A stretch of DNA of 64,000 bases from Nonomuraea typhae (GCF_009760925.1 NZ_VRLV01000024.1:31430-95429); one strand, 5' to 3'; counted from the first letter of the stretch, positions 8,259-17,969 are shown. Numbers and translations are program-made. Notes: a model not told the origin generated them from the letters alone.

Positions 8259-9577
8259 CACTTCGCTCCTCCGGCGTGGCCCGCGCGGCGCCGCCGTACC
8301 ATCAGCCCGCCCGTCGCGCTGAGCATCAGCAGGACCGCGCCCCCTCCGATCAGCGCGTACGGCCGGCCGCTCCCCTCCGGGGCCTCGCCGGTCTCCACGC
8401 CGCCCTTCGGGGTCTTGAGGACTTGGGCGGCGGCCTTCACGTACCGGGTGGTGGTGGGTGTGGCGGAGGCGCGGGGGGTGGAGGTGTTCACGCTCACCCG
8501 GCCGGGGCCCACGGGGACGAGCGGGTTCTCGTTGTTGTTGCCGTTGCCGTTTCCGCCGCCGTTGCCGGGTGGGGGGTTGCCGGGCGGAGGAGTGGTGGGC
8601 GGGGTGGTCGTCGGCGTGGGGGTGGTGGGCGTGTCCGTGGGGGCGCCGGGGACGACGATTTCGATGAAGTCCTTGCCGCTGGTGCGGGTGCAGGTGGCCT
8701 TGTCACGCTGAGGGGGTTCGGCCATCTTGCCGGTGATCACCTTGATGGCGTCGAGGTATGCCTGCTTGTCCTCGAGGTTGGTGATCTCCAGGGTGTGTTC
8801 GCGATAGTCCAGCGGGGAGGACGTCCACGACCAGAGCTTGTACTTGCTCTCACGGGGGCCGGGGGTGCTGGGGTCCACATCCTGCGGGGAGGTGGGCTGG
8901 CCGTCCAGACGCACCTGGACTTTGCCCAGGCCGGTTTCGCGGCGCCCGATGTACTCCACGCCGGTGCCGACGAACTTGAACGTCGCGTTGGCGTTCTTGG
9001 TGGTGGTCTGATGGAGGTTGTCGTGGTGATCGCCTTCACCGGGAGTGGGCTTGTAGGTCCAGTCCGCTGTGTAGGTGATGCGAGGGTCGTCGTTGTTGAC
9101 CGTGACGTCGCTCTCGACCGGGGTGAAGCGGACCTCCATCGGGCCCGGCTTGATGCGGATCTTCCCTGGCTCGTCGAGCGTGGCCGACTTCGACAGACCC
9201 TCCGGCAGTTCCAGCGTGTCGCCGGGGCTCAGGCGGGCCTGCTTCTTGCGGCCTTCGGGGCGGAGTTCGCCGTTCCAGGCGCCGGTGAGGTCTACCTCGC
9301 CATGCAGGCTCAGGTCAGATCCCGCGGCGAAGAATCCGGGCGAACCGAATCGGGGGTTGCCCCGGTACTCGATGCGCCACATGATCTGCAGCAGGCCACC
9401 GACGATCTTGGGCTCGATGGATGCCTCGAGCTCGACTCCGCTGCCGGCGACACCGTCTTTGCAGAGGTATGTCGCGACCAGGGAGTCCGCTTGGCTGGGA
9501 GGGGACGACACCACGAACACCGCGGATGCCGCCAGCCCGACCGATGAGGCCACCACTGCCTTGCGCCACCGACTCAC
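8258..9577 (-). CDS. secreted, probably wall-anchored surface protein (cassette 2)
   Basis: About 439 residues. Signal peptide (WRKAVVASSVGLAASAVFVV, SSPPSQA), then an extracellular body starting DSLVATYLCKDG, a Pro/Thr-rich and Gly/Asn-rich stalk, and the tail LKTPKGGVETG, membrane segment (ALIGGGAVLLMLSATGGLMV), RRRRAG. The tail matches the cassette 1 protein in TPKxGxxTG although the bodies differ. GTG at 9577 has GGAG five bases upstream; starting there puts the signal peptide at the N-terminus. Probable substrate of the coupled sortase. Confidence 0.85.
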   Translation of the reverse strand: MSRWRKAVVASSVGLAASAVFVVSSPPSQADSLVATYLCKDGVAGSGVELEASIEPKIVGGLLQIMWRIEYRGNPRFGSPGFFAAGSDLSLHGEVDLTGAWNGELRPEGRKKQARLSPGDTLELPEGLSKSATLDEPGKIRIKPGPMEVRFTPVESDVTVNNDDPRITYTADWTYKPTPGEGDHHDNLHQTTTKNANATFKFVGTGVEYIGRRETGLGKVQVRLDGQPTSPQDVDPSTPGPRESKYKLWSWTSSPLDYREHTLEITNLEDKQAYLDAIKVITGKMAEPPQRDKATCTRTSGKDFIEIVVPGAPTDTPTTPTPTTTPPTTPPPGNPPPGNGGGNGNGNNNENPLVPVGPGRVSVNTSTPRASATPTTTRYVKAAAQVLKTPKGGVETGEAPEGSGRPYALIGGGAVLLMLSATGGLMVRRRRAGHAGGAK

Positions 9578-9692
9578 GGTCACTCCGATCACCCAGGTAA
9601 ACCAAAGGTAGATCTTAGGGTCGGATACGGCGGCGAACGGTGTGATATCCCGCACCGGTTGGGACTTGTGATAAAGCCGTGTCCCGTTTGGC

Positions 9693-9827
9693 TCAGAAGG
9701 ACAGGAGCCTCGCCAGCAGCGAGGGCCGCTTCGGGCGGACGGCGCGGGCGCGGCGCTCGGCTTCGGCGGCCTTGCGGAGGTCCTCGGCGCGGTTCTTCAT
9801 GACCAGGTATTCAAACTCTGCGTTCAT
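9693..9827 (-). CDS. small charged hypothetical protein
   Basis: 44 residues, starting MNAEFEYLVMKNRAEDLRKA, mostly one charged helix (EAERRARAVRPKRP) ending in LLARLLSF. Short proteins with this opening are common as unnamed ORFs in actinomycetes. No function known. Third-position GC is high as in neighbouring genes. Confidence 0.6.
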   Translation of the reverse strand: MNAEFEYLVMKNRAEDLRKAAEAERRARAVRPKRPSLLARLLSF

Positions 9828-9875
9828 GGTTCAAGGTTCGCGCTAAGGCCCATGCGGGCGCATGAGGCGGATGCC

Positions 9876-12514
9876 TTAGATCAGCGCGGCCAGCTGCGAC
9901 CTAGACGCGATGCCCAGCTTAGGGAACGCCTTATACAGGTGGTAGCCGACGGTCCGGGGGCTGAGGAAGAGCTGGGCGGCGATGTCCCGGTTGGAGGCGC
10001 CGGTGGCGGCCAGCCGTACCACCTGGCGTTCCTGGGCGGTCAGCACGCTGAGCGGGTCGTCGTCGCGGCGCGGGGCGGCGGGGACGTCGCCGGTGAGGCG
10101 GAGTTCGGCGCGGGCCCGCTCGGCCCACAGGGTCATGCCGAGCCGGTCGAACGTCTCCAGCGCGGCCCGCAGTTGCGTGCGGGACTCGGCCCGGCGGCGG
10201 GCGCGGCGCAGCCACTCGCCGTACAGCAGCCGGGTGCGCGCCTCCTCCTGCGGCTGCTCGCCGTCGGCATGCAGGTGTACGGCGTGGCCGTAGTGTTCCT
10301 CCGAGTCGGTCACCAGTGCCTGGCAGCGCGCCGCCACGGCCAGGGCGGACGGCAGGCCGACGGCCTCGGCCCACTCGGCGAACCGGTCAGAGGCGGTCCG
10401 GGCCTGGGCGTCGGAGCGCAGCCGGACGGCCGCCTCCACGACATCGGGCGCCATGAAGATCGACAAGGGTGTGTGGGCGGGGCCGGAGAAGGGCTCCATG
10501 GCTTTCAGCGCGGCCTCCGGACGGCCGGCGGAAAGCTCCAGCCGCCCCACCGCCCACGCGACATCAGCCCCCACCCCGGCCAAGGCACCGGCCCCGGCGA
10601 AGGTCCCCGTCGCGGCGCGCGGGTCCTCCCCCATCTCGGCGCGGGCCAAAGCGAGCGGCCCGTCGAGCAGGCCGGGGTCGCCGACCAGCGGCATGCCGTC
10701 CTCACGGGCCTCGAGCATCTCCTGGTAACGCCCCAGGCAGGCCAGCGCCCGCATGCGGGTGCCGAGCCCGATGACCAGCCACCCGTTCATCCCCCGGTCG
10801 AGGCAGTCGGCGACGGCATGGGCGGCGACCTTCTCGCTCAAGGTGTACCGCCCCGCGGCCAGCGCCACCTGGGCGAGGAAGAGCCGCCCCGGGATGCCGA
10901 GTCCCGAAATATCGGGGTCGGTGGTCAAACGCTCCATGTGGGGCAGTGCGGCCCGCACGTTCCCGCCGAGCAGGGCCGCCAGCCCCAGAGCACCCCGCAC
11001 CAGCGGCACATCCACCGCGGGCATCCGCGCGGCCGCCCGCACGGCCAGCTCCGGCTCCGCCGCGTACCAGGCGCACCGGATCGCCTCCAGATACAGGTAC
11101 CCGCCCAGCTCCGGCTCCAGCGGCGCCACGTGCTCCGCCCCGCCCGCGATCACCTCCGACGCCCGCGCGTAGGCGCCCTTCTCCACCAGCACGTGCGCCC
11201 GCACCTGAATGAGGTGGGCGAGGGCCATCGGGTCGGACACGTCGGCGCTGGCCCGGTCCGCGAGCCGGTCGGCGTGGTCGAGCCTGCCGCCGTCGCTGGC
11301 GGCCACGGCCGCGGCGGCCAGCCGTACCGAACGCCTGCCCGGGTCGGGGGTGAGGTCGGCGGCGCGCTCGTAGGCGGCGGCCATCGCGGCGTAGCCGGAG
11401 CGGGTCTGCGCGCGTTCGGCGGCCCGCACCAGTTCGGCGGCGACGTCCTCGTCGGGCGCGACCGTGGCGGCGGCGAGGTGCCAGGCGCGCCGGTCGGCGT
11501 GCTCGTGGCCGTCGAGCACCTCGGCCAGCGCCCGGTGGACGGCCAGCGCGGTCGTGAGGGGCACGTTCTGGTAGGCCGCGGGCCGGATGAGCGGGTGCCG
11601 GAAGGTCACCGCCTGCCCGGCGACCTGGAGGAGCCTGGCCTGCTCGGCGGCCTCCAGGTCACCGGCTCCGGCGCCGAAGCGCTCGCCCGCGCGCAGGATC
11701 ACGGCGAGTGAGCCGGTGTCGTCGGCGGCGAGCACGGCCAGCATGAGCTGTGCGCGTTCGGGCAGCGCGGTGATCTGCCGCACGAACGCCTGCCGGACCC
11801 GGCTGGTGACGGGGATCTTGGTGTAGGGGGCGAGGTGGCCGGCCCGCTGTTCCGGGGTGAGGTCGGCGGGCAGTTCGAGCAGGGCGAGCGGGTTGCCGTC
11901 CGCCTCGTCGAGGATGCGGTCGCGGACGGCGGGGGCGAGGTCGGCGGGCAGGAGGGCGAGGGCGCTGTCCCGGTCCATGCCGCGCAGGGTGAGCTCGGGC
12001 AGGCCGGCGGGGTCGTCGGCGTGGCGGGTGGCGAAGACGAGGGCGATGCCTTCGGCGTCGAGGCGGCGGGCGACGAACGTGAGCGCGTCGAGGGAGGCCC
12101 GGTCGAGCCACTGGGTGTCGTCGAATTGAGGCAGAGCAGCGAGCCTTCGCCGGCGATCTCGGCGAGCAGGCTGAGGACGGCCAGGCCGACGAGGAAGCGG
12201 TTCTCGGGCGCCGCCGAGCCGAGGCCGAGCGCGCCCTGAAGGGCCCCGGCCTGGGCTTCCGGCAGGGCGGGGATGCGGGCGAGTTCGCTGCGCAGCAGCA
12301 TGTGCAGGGCGGCGAAGGGCAACTCGGCCTCGGACTCGATGCCGGCGCCACGCAGGACCCGCATCTCCCCGGCCTGCTCGACGGCGTGCGCCAGGAGGGC
12401 GGACTTGCCGGCGCCGGGTTCGCCGCGCAGCATGAGGGCCCCGCTGGCACCGTCCCTGGCGGCGGACAGCAGCCGCTCGATGGCCGCCTGCTCGTGGTCA
12501 CGCCCATGCAACAT
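9876..12514 (-). pseudogene. LuxR-family LAL regulator, interrupted by a frameshift near 12,125
   Basis: Large ATP-binding LuxR-type regulator: N-terminal P-loop ATPase (GRDHEQAAIERLL, Walker A LRGEPGAGKSALL), TPR-like helical middle, C-terminal HTH (LTAQERQVVRLAATGASNRDIA, SPRTVGYHLYKAFPKLGI). The N-terminal frame runs to LLCLNSTTP; the rest continues in another frame from DDTQWLDRASLDALT. Expected DNA between the two would read CTCATCGAC (L-I-D); the window has CTCAATTCGAC, one A and one T too many. The total length, 2639 nt, is 879 codons plus 2, as expected for a 2-base insertion. Either a real null allele or an assembly error. An ORF from MDRDS (11978) could still make a C-terminal 700-residue piece without the P-loop. 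Confidence 0.85.
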
Positions 12515-12614
12515 GGTGATGAATCTACCGGCGGCCATTTCCCCGGAAACCGGGTATACCTCCGGGTAACAGAATCGTATTCTGGCGCAAGACATCCACA
12601 CTTGGAGGCTTCTG

Positions 12615-13760
12615 ATGCAGCGTGACCTCTTCGACGAAGAGCACCTGCTCTTCCAGGAGACCGTGCGCGAGTTCATGACCCGCGAGGTCCTCCCCCACCA
12701 CGAGCAGTGGGAAAAGGACGGCATCGTCCCGCGAGAGGTCTGGAAGAAGGCCGGCGAGATCGGCATGTTCGGCTTCGCCGTACCCGAGGAGTACGGCGGC
12801 GCCGGCATCACCGACTTCCGCTACAACGCCATCATCACCGAGGAGATCATCCGGACCGGCGCGTCCGGGCTCGGCTGGGGCCTGCACAACGACGTGGTGG
12901 CGCCGTACCTGGTGGAGCTGACCGACGAGGAGCAGAAGCAGCGCTGGCTGCCCGGCTTCGTCAGCGGCGAGCTGATCACCGCGATCGCCATGACCGAGCC
13001 CGGCGCCGGCAGCGACCTCCAGGGCATCAGGACCACCGCGATCCGCGACGGCGACCACTACGTCGTCAACGGCCAGAAGACCTTCATCACCAACGGCATC
13101 AACTCCGACCTGGTCGTGGTCGTGGCCAAGACCGACCCGAGCGAGGGCGCCCGCGGCACCACGCTGCTCGTGGTCGAGCGCGGTATGGACGGCTTCACGC
13201 GGGGCCGCAACCTGGAGAAGGTCGGGCTCAAGGCGCAGGACACCGCCGAGCTGTTCTTCGAGAACGTCCGCGTGCCGGTCGCCAACCGGCTCGGCGCCGC
13301 CGAGGGCGAGGGCTTCTTCCAGCTCATGAACAACCTGCCGCAGGAGCGCCTGTCGATCGCCGTGGTGGCCGTCGGCGCGGCGGAAGCCGTACTGGAGATG
13401 ACCATCGAGTACTGCAAGAACCGGCAGGCGTTCGGGCGCACCATCGGCAAGTTCCAGAACACCCGCTTCGTCCTGGCCGAGCTGGCCACCGAGGTCGAGA
13501 TCGCCCGGCACTACGTGGACAAGTGCATCGTCGCCCTCAACAAGAAGGAACTGTCGGTTGTCGACGCGGCCAAGGCCAAGTGGTGGACCACCGAGCTGCA
13601 GAACAAGGTCATCGACCGCTGCCTGCAACTGCACGGCGGCTACGGCTACATGATGGAGTACCCGGTGGCCAAGGCGTGGCTGGACAGCCGCGTGCAGACG
13701 ATCTACGGCGGGACCACGGAGATCATGAAGGAGATCATCGGCCGTTCCTTCGGCTTTTAG
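12615..13760 (+). CDS. acyl-CoA dehydrogenase (LCAD/IVD-like)
   Basis: 381 residues, complete. ATG at 12615 with GGAGG eight bases upstream. FAD and substrate motifs: MTEPGAGSDLQGI (about 126-138), FITNGINSDL, ENVRVPVANRLG, CKNRQAFGRTIGKFQNTRF and C-terminal IYGGTTEIMKEII. Gly replaces the MCAD-type catalytic Glu in YGGTTE, while E244 in LPQERLSIA matches the catalytic Glu position of long-chain and isovaleryl-CoA dehydrogenases. Acts on branched or long acyl-CoA by family inference. Divergent from the LAL regulator. Confidence 0.95.
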   Translation: MQRDLFDEEHLLFQETVREFMTREVLPHHEQWEKDGIVPREVWKKAGEIGMFGFAVPEEYGGAGITDFRYNAIITEEIIRTGASGLGWGLHNDVVAPYLVELTDEEQKQRWLPGFVSGELITAIAMTEPGAGSDLQGIRTTAIRDGDHYVVNGQKTFITNGINSDLVVVVAKTDPSEGARGTTLLVVERGMDGFTRGRNLEKVGLKAQDTAELFFENVRVPVANRLGAAEGEGFFQLMNNLPQERLSIAVVAVGAAEAVLEMTIEYCKNRQAFGRTIGKFQNTRFVLAELATEVEIARHYVDKCIVALNKKELSVVDAAKAKWWTTELQNKVIDRCLQLHGGYGYMMEYPVAKAWLDSRVQTIYGGTTEIMKEIIGRSFGF

Positions 13761-13786
13761 CCGGAAAAATTGGCCATACTGGCCAT

Positions 13787-13951
13787 ATGGACAGCGGCCT
13801 GATCCTCCTGGTTTTCCTGGCGTTGCTGTTCGCCTGGGGCCTCAACCGAGTACGGCGGGCGCTCCGGCTGGGCCCCGTCGGCTACGTCGGCGTCGTGCTC
13901 GTCTTCGTCATCGTCATGCTCCTCATCTGGGGGCAGACGACCCTGCGGTGA
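13787..13951 (+). CDS. small two-helix membrane protein
   Basis: 54 residues: helix 1 LILLVFLALLFAWGL, basic loop NRVRRALRLG, helix 2 YVGVVLVFVIVMLLIW, tail GQTTLR. ATG at 13787 follows a TGGCCA-TAC-TGGCCA repeat 10 bases upstream. Overlaps the 3' end of the convergent receptor gene by about 29 bases. No family recognised. Confidence 0.65.
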   Translation: MDSGLILLVFLALLFAWGLNRVRRALRLGPVGYVGVVLVFVIVMLLIWGQTTLR

Positions 13952-15350
13952 GCGACTTGCCCCAGCGCGAGAACGTCGTGGTGCCGGCCGGACCGAGCTG
14001 CAGCACCGGGATCTCCTTGTCCACCGGGTCGCCGCCGTCGCTGATCCTGATCGGCCCGCTGGCGCCGGCCACCGTCAGCGTGCCGCTGGTCAGCACACTG
14101 GCCACGTCCCCCCGGCCGGGGAGTTCCTGGGTGAACTTGTCGATGGCCTCGATCGCCGCGTACATGGCGTCGTGGTGCACGATGGCCATCCCGTCATCCC
14201 TGTCCTCGTTGGGGAACAGCGCCTCGAAGGAGTTCGGGCCGCCGGACTTATTGAACCGCTGCTTCATCGCCTCGATGACCGGCCCGCCCGGCTGCTCGAC
14301 ACCCTGGGAGTGCGCCAGCGCGGTGTAGAAGAGGGTGATCGACTGATCGCCCCACATCGGCTGCGGTGGTGGCCCGTTCAGCTCGGCCACGTCGTCCCCG
14401 CTGATCACCTTGATGCCGCGCTCGATGCACGGCACCCGCCCGCTCAGCCCCGTCATCAGCGCCGGAAGGTGATCGGCCCGCCCCGCGTACAACACGGTGT
14501 TGGCCTCCGAGTTGCAGATCCGCTCCGCGTTCAGCCCCAGGACCGTCCCCGGCGACCTCGCCCCCGCGTCGAAGGCCAGCGTCTCCACCACCTCCTCGGG
14601 CTTCATCGCCTGAGCGAAATAGTCGGCAAGCGTCCTGACGTAACTGTCGTCCCGGTTGCGATCCCTGACCACGACCGCCTTGAGCTTCGGATTGAAGTAC
14701 CTGGCAAGCCGCAACACCGTCTTGGCCTGGTCGCTGTTGAGCGGCGCGACCCTGGCCAGCCCTCTGAAGTTCCGGAACTCGTCGGAGGTGATCACCGCCG
14801 CCGTCATCGCGAACTGCCGCTCGCTCAGCGCCGCGATCGACCTGCGCGTGGTCTCCGTGCTCGCCCCCAGCCCGGTCACGGCCAAGATCCGCTCGGCGTC
14901 CGCCCTCCTGTCGAGGTCGGCGAGCGTCGCCGCCCAATCCCGCGGCCCGTTGCTGCCCACCAGCACCTTCACGTACGGCCGCGCCTCCGGTTGCCGGTTG
15001 CGCCAGAGCTGCGCCAGGTAGATGCCCTGCAAGCCGTGCCTGATCGTCTGGCGGGACATGGTGATCTCCGACACCTCCCCCGACATAGGGAACAACGCCA
15101 CGATCGTGACATGGGCGCCGGGATGCTCCTTCTCGACCCGCGTGTTCTCCTGCCGGATCCGCCCTATCACCCCGGCGAGATCGTCGCCGAACGCCGCCGG
15201 ATCGTCGGTCAGCGGGCGGGCCCGCATGCTCAGGTAGATCGTGATGGTCACTGCCAGCAGGGCCGCCACCAGCGCCGCGATCACGATGTTTCGCCACCAC
15301 CGTGCGCGGCGGAAGGCACCGGTGACCCATGGGCCGTCAACGCTGCTCAT
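13923..15350 (-). CDS. membrane-anchored type-1 periplasmic-binding-protein-like receptor
   Basis: 475 residues. Short cytoplasmic N-terminus (MSSVDGPWVTGAFRRARWW), one membrane anchor (IVIAALVAALLAVTITIYLSM), then a large extracellular domain that reads like a branched-chain amino acid/urea-type ligand-binding protein: VTIVALFPMSGEVSE, LAQLWRNRQPEARPYVKVLVGS, ILAVTGLGASTETTRRSI, FNPKLKAVVVRDRNRDDSYV, HHDAMYAAIEAI. No lipobox and no permease or ABC ATPase gene nearby, so import is unlikely. ATG at 15350 lies 14 bases inside the upstream ATPase gene, so the two products are probably made together. Inferred role: sensing an extracellular ligand for the ATPase. Confidence 0.8.
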   Translation of the reverse strand: MSSVDGPWVTGAFRRARWWRNIVIAALVAALLAVTITIYLSMRARPLTDDPAAFGDDLAGVIGRIRQENTRVEKEHPGAHVTIVALFPMSGEVSEITMSRQTIRHGLQGIYLAQLWRNRQPEARPYVKVLVGSNGPRDWAATLADLDRRADAERILAVTGLGASTETTRRSIAALSERQFAMTAAVITSDEFRNFRGLARVAPLNSDQAKTVLRLARYFNPKLKAVVVRDRNRDDSYVRTLADYFAQAMKPEEVVETLAFDAGARSPGTVLGLNAERICNSEANTVLYAGRADHLPALMTGLSGRVPCIERGIKVISGDDVAELNGPPPQPMWGDQSITLFYTALAHSQGVEQPGGPVIEAMKQRFNKSGGPNSFEALFPNEDRDDGMAIVHHDAMYAAIEAIDKFTQELPGRGDVASVLTSGTLTVAGASGPIRISDGGDPVDKEIPVLQLGPAGTTTFSRWGKSLTAGSSAPR

Positions 15351-17124
15351 ACCGGTCGGCCTCTCGGCGCAGTTCCGCCGGGCTGGTCGAGTGGTAGGAC
15401 AGGTCGCGCAGGCACTGGGCGATCTGGAAGCGGCGGGTCTCCGAGGGATCGAGGAGCGGATCACTCCAGAACCATCGGTTCACGACCAGAGTCCTGAGGA
15501 TCCCCGTCCTGTCCCCGCGCGCCGCGGAGGCGCCCACGACCAGCGCATCGTGCAGCTCCTCCAGCCCTGCTTCCAGGGGCAGCCGATTGGGCGCCGTGGT
15601 CAGCAGATTGAACAGGTCGATCCACTCGCGCGTCCTGCTGCGCCCGCCGGCGTTCGCGTCGAGCAGGTCGAACTTCCGGTCCAGCCAGGCGACCACCGAC
15701 GTCAGCCGCTCTCCGTCGTCGCCGGGCCGTACACAGGCCAGGTGATGCCGGAACCGCGCGGCCGCGTCGTCGTCGTAGAAGGCCGCAAGCCGTTCGTGCA
15801 CCTTGTCCCATTCCTTCTCGCAGAGCCGCCGCATCAGCAACTGCCGCAACCAGGGATGGATCACCGTGCCCAGCTCGTCGTCGTGCTGTAACCAGAGCGT
15901 TTCGGCCAGTTTGTCGCGCAGATTCCACACCGAGGGCAGGGCGTTCATCGCGTCTTCCAGATTCCTGGCCGACGCCCAGCCGGACAGCTCGTCCAGGTGC
16001 GTCAGAAGCAGGCCCTCGGACCAGCTCAACGCCGCCTTCTGCGCCAGGATCGAGCGGAAGGCGTCGTCGTCCGGGGCGGGACCGGCCCATTCGAGCAGGT
16101 CGAGCGTGGCCTGCCGGTAGCCGCCGGTGAGCCGGTGGATCGCCGGCGCATACCGTCGGGCGCTCACCTTGCGGGGCAACGACGGCATCAGCACCGGGTA
16201 CCAGAAGGTGGCGTCCTCCTCCCGCTGCTCGAGCCAGTCGGCGTGCCTGGCCTCCGGCAGCGTGGGCGGATGCGGCCGCCGGGTGGTGTTCAGCCCGGGA
16301 CGCGCCCAGATCTCGCCGGTGTCCACCCAGGTGGGCGAGGTCGCCACCACCACCAGCGGGTCCTCGCCCTTGACCGCGATGAGCGCCTTGAGGAAGTCCT
16401 GGCCGCCGATGGTCTCGGCGCCCTCGATCAGCAGCAGGCTGTTGCGCGGATGCCGGCTCCGGCGGGCGTAGGACTCCCGCAGGTCGGTGACGAGCGCCTT
16501 GCAGAGCACTTCCGCGGGCAGGTCGGAGTTCCCGGCCTCATGGGTCCTGGCCAGCTTCACCAGGTTGCCGTCCGGCAGTTCGGTCGTCAGCCAGCTCCGG
16601 CCTTTACGGTTCAGCAACCTGATCACATACCCCGAGTGATCAGGGAGCAGCCCGAGCAGAGTCACGGCGGCCTTCACCGCGGGAAGCGGCGGCGCCATGC
16701 CGAGCAGGGCTTTCAACCCGTCCAGGAGCGGGAGCGCGGCCGGCTTGGCGCCCTTGAGCAGAGCGTCGAGCTGCTCCAGCACCTCCGCGTCCGTGAGCCC
16801 GGCCGTCTTCAGCGCCAGCACGTGCAGCGTGAACACGGTCCTCGGCAGCCTGATGCGGGAGCTCTTCATGAGCCCGTGCGCGACCTGGGCGACGATCTCC
16901 GAGACGGGCAGCAACGCGCCGGCCGCGTAGAGGTTGACCCGGGCGCGGGGCGAGCGGTGCTTCTGCGCCTTCAGCTTCTCGTCGATCCGCGCGACCATCG
17001 CGCTCTTGCCCGTGCCAGGCGGCCCCAGCAGCAGAATGATCGGCAGTTCCCGCCCGTCCTCGCGCAGCAGGCAGTCCCGCACGACCAGGTGATACCAGGA
17101 ATCCTCCACGAAGTGCGCCATCAT
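15337..17124 (-). CDS. P-loop ATPase partner of the membrane receptor
   Basis: About 595 residues, soluble. Walker A LLLGPPGTGKSAMVARI near residue 35; Walker-B-like NSLLLIEGAE with Glu and Gly where Asp-Asp/Glu is usual; sensor-like LVVVATSPTW; then a helical C-terminal half with TGGYRQATLDLLEWAG and LWLQHDDELGTVIHPWLRQLLMRRL, as in AAA/STAND-like signalling NTPases with winged-helix lids. No named family recognised. Starts ATG at 17124 (GTG at 17133 or ATG at 17121 also possible). Overlaps the receptor gene by 14 bases. A shorter, P-loop-less version of its N-terminal region is fused to a receptor at 24356-26803. Confidence 0.8.
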   Translation of the reverse strand: MMAHFVEDSWYHLVVRDCLLREDGRELPIILLLGPPGTGKSAMVARIDEKLKAQKHRSPRARVNLYAAGALLPVSEIVAQVAHGLMKSSRIRLPRTVFTLHVLALKTAGLTDAEVLEQLDALLKGAKPAALPLLDGLKALLGMAPPLPAVKAAVTLLGLLPDHSGYVIRLLNRKGRSWLTTELPDGNLVKLARTHEAGNSDLPAEVLCKALVTDLRESYARRSRHPRNSLLLIEGAETIGGQDFLKALIAVKGEDPLVVVATSPTWVDTGEIWARPGLNTTRRPHPPTLPEARHADWLEQREEDATFWYPVLMPSLPRKVSARRYAPAIHRLTGGYRQATLDLLEWAGPAPDDDAFRSILAQKAALSWSEGLLLTHLDELSGWASARNLEDAMNALPSVWNLRDKLAETLWLQHDDELGTVIHPWLRQLLMRRLCEKEWDKVHERLAAFYDDDAAARFRHHLACVRPGDDGERLTSVVAWLDRKFDLLDANAGGRSRTREWIDLFNLLTTAPNRLPLEAGLEELHDALVVGASAARGDRTGILRTLVVNRWFWSDPLLDPSETRRFQIAQCLRDLSYHSTSPAELRREADRYEQR

Positions 17125-17166
17125 GCCCCCCACAGGCTGATCAGGCGACGACCCCCGAGATCACTC

Positions 17167-17952
17167 CTAGTCTACGAACCCGGCGCTGCCCTCGATGAGA
17201 ATCTTGGCAACCAGTTCGGCATCGTCGCTCATCGGCACGTGCCCGCACCCGTGGAGCAGCTTGACCCGCTGCCCCGACCACTTGGCCGCGCGCACCGCCT
17301 GCCGGCGCAGCAGCAGCCGGTCGTGCTCGCCCCACGCGATCGTGATCGGCGCCTTGGGCGGCCCCGGCGGCATCAGCCCGGCGAACGACTCCAGCGTCTC
17401 GTCGAACCCGGCCGACCCCGCCAGCGCCTGCGTGGCCGCGACGAGGGCCGTCGGCGACAACCTGGCCGGGCGGGCCACCAGCAGCCCGGCCGACAGCGCC
17501 CGGCCCAGCGGGTTCTCCGCCGCCCTGATCGCCTGCTCGGGCGGCAGCGCCCGGGCCGTCGCCCGCAGCCCGCGCAGCACCTGCCGGCACCACACCAGCT
17601 CCGGCCCCGACCAGAACCCGGCGGGCGACAGGGCGGTAGCCGTACGGACGACGCCACGCGCGGCCAGTTCGAGCGCGATGTACCCGCCGAGGGAGTTGCC
17701 CGCGACGTGCGCCCCGCGCACCCCCATCAGCTCACAGAACGACTCGACCGCGTCCGCGAGCGTCTCCGCGGTGTACGGCGTGCCGCCGGGGAGCCCGGGT
17801 GAGACGCCGAAGCCGGGCAGGTCGATCGCGATCACGTCGCGGCAGGCGGCCAGCCGGTCGAGCACCGGCAGCCACGCCTGCCAATGATGGCCGACGCCAT
17901 GGATGAGGATCAGCGGCGCACCCGTGCCACGACGCTCGTAGGCCAGCTCCAT
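17167..17952 (-). CDS. alpha/beta hydrolase
   Basis: 261 residues. Oxyanion-hole LILIHGVGHHWQAW, nucleophile elbow VAGNSLGGYIA (Ser about 108), Asp in TIAWGEHDRLLL, His in LHGCGHVPMSDD: a full catalytic triad. Acts on an ester, amide or other small substrate that cannot be deduced. Lies 17 bases downstream of the SpoIIE phosphatase gene in the same direction. Confidence 0.92.
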   Translation of the reverse strand: MELAYERRGTGAPLILIHGVGHHWQAWLPVLDRLAACRDVIAIDLPGFGVSPGLPGGTPYTAETLADAVESFCELMGVRGAHVAGNSLGGYIALELAARGVVRTATALSPAGFWSGPELVWCRQVLRGLRATARALPPEQAIRAAENPLGRALSAGLLVARPARLSPTALVAATQALAGSAGFDETLESFAGLMPPGPPKAPITIAWGEHDRLLLRRQAVRAAKWSGQRVKLLHGCGHVPMSDDAELVAKILIEGSAGFVD

Positions 17953-17969
17953 ACCGACGAGTCAACCAC

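Noticed and set aside
13923..15350. ABC importer binding protein
   Set aside because: No lipobox, a permanent membrane anchor, no permease or importer ATPase genes nearby, and translational overlap with a non-ABC P-loop protein.
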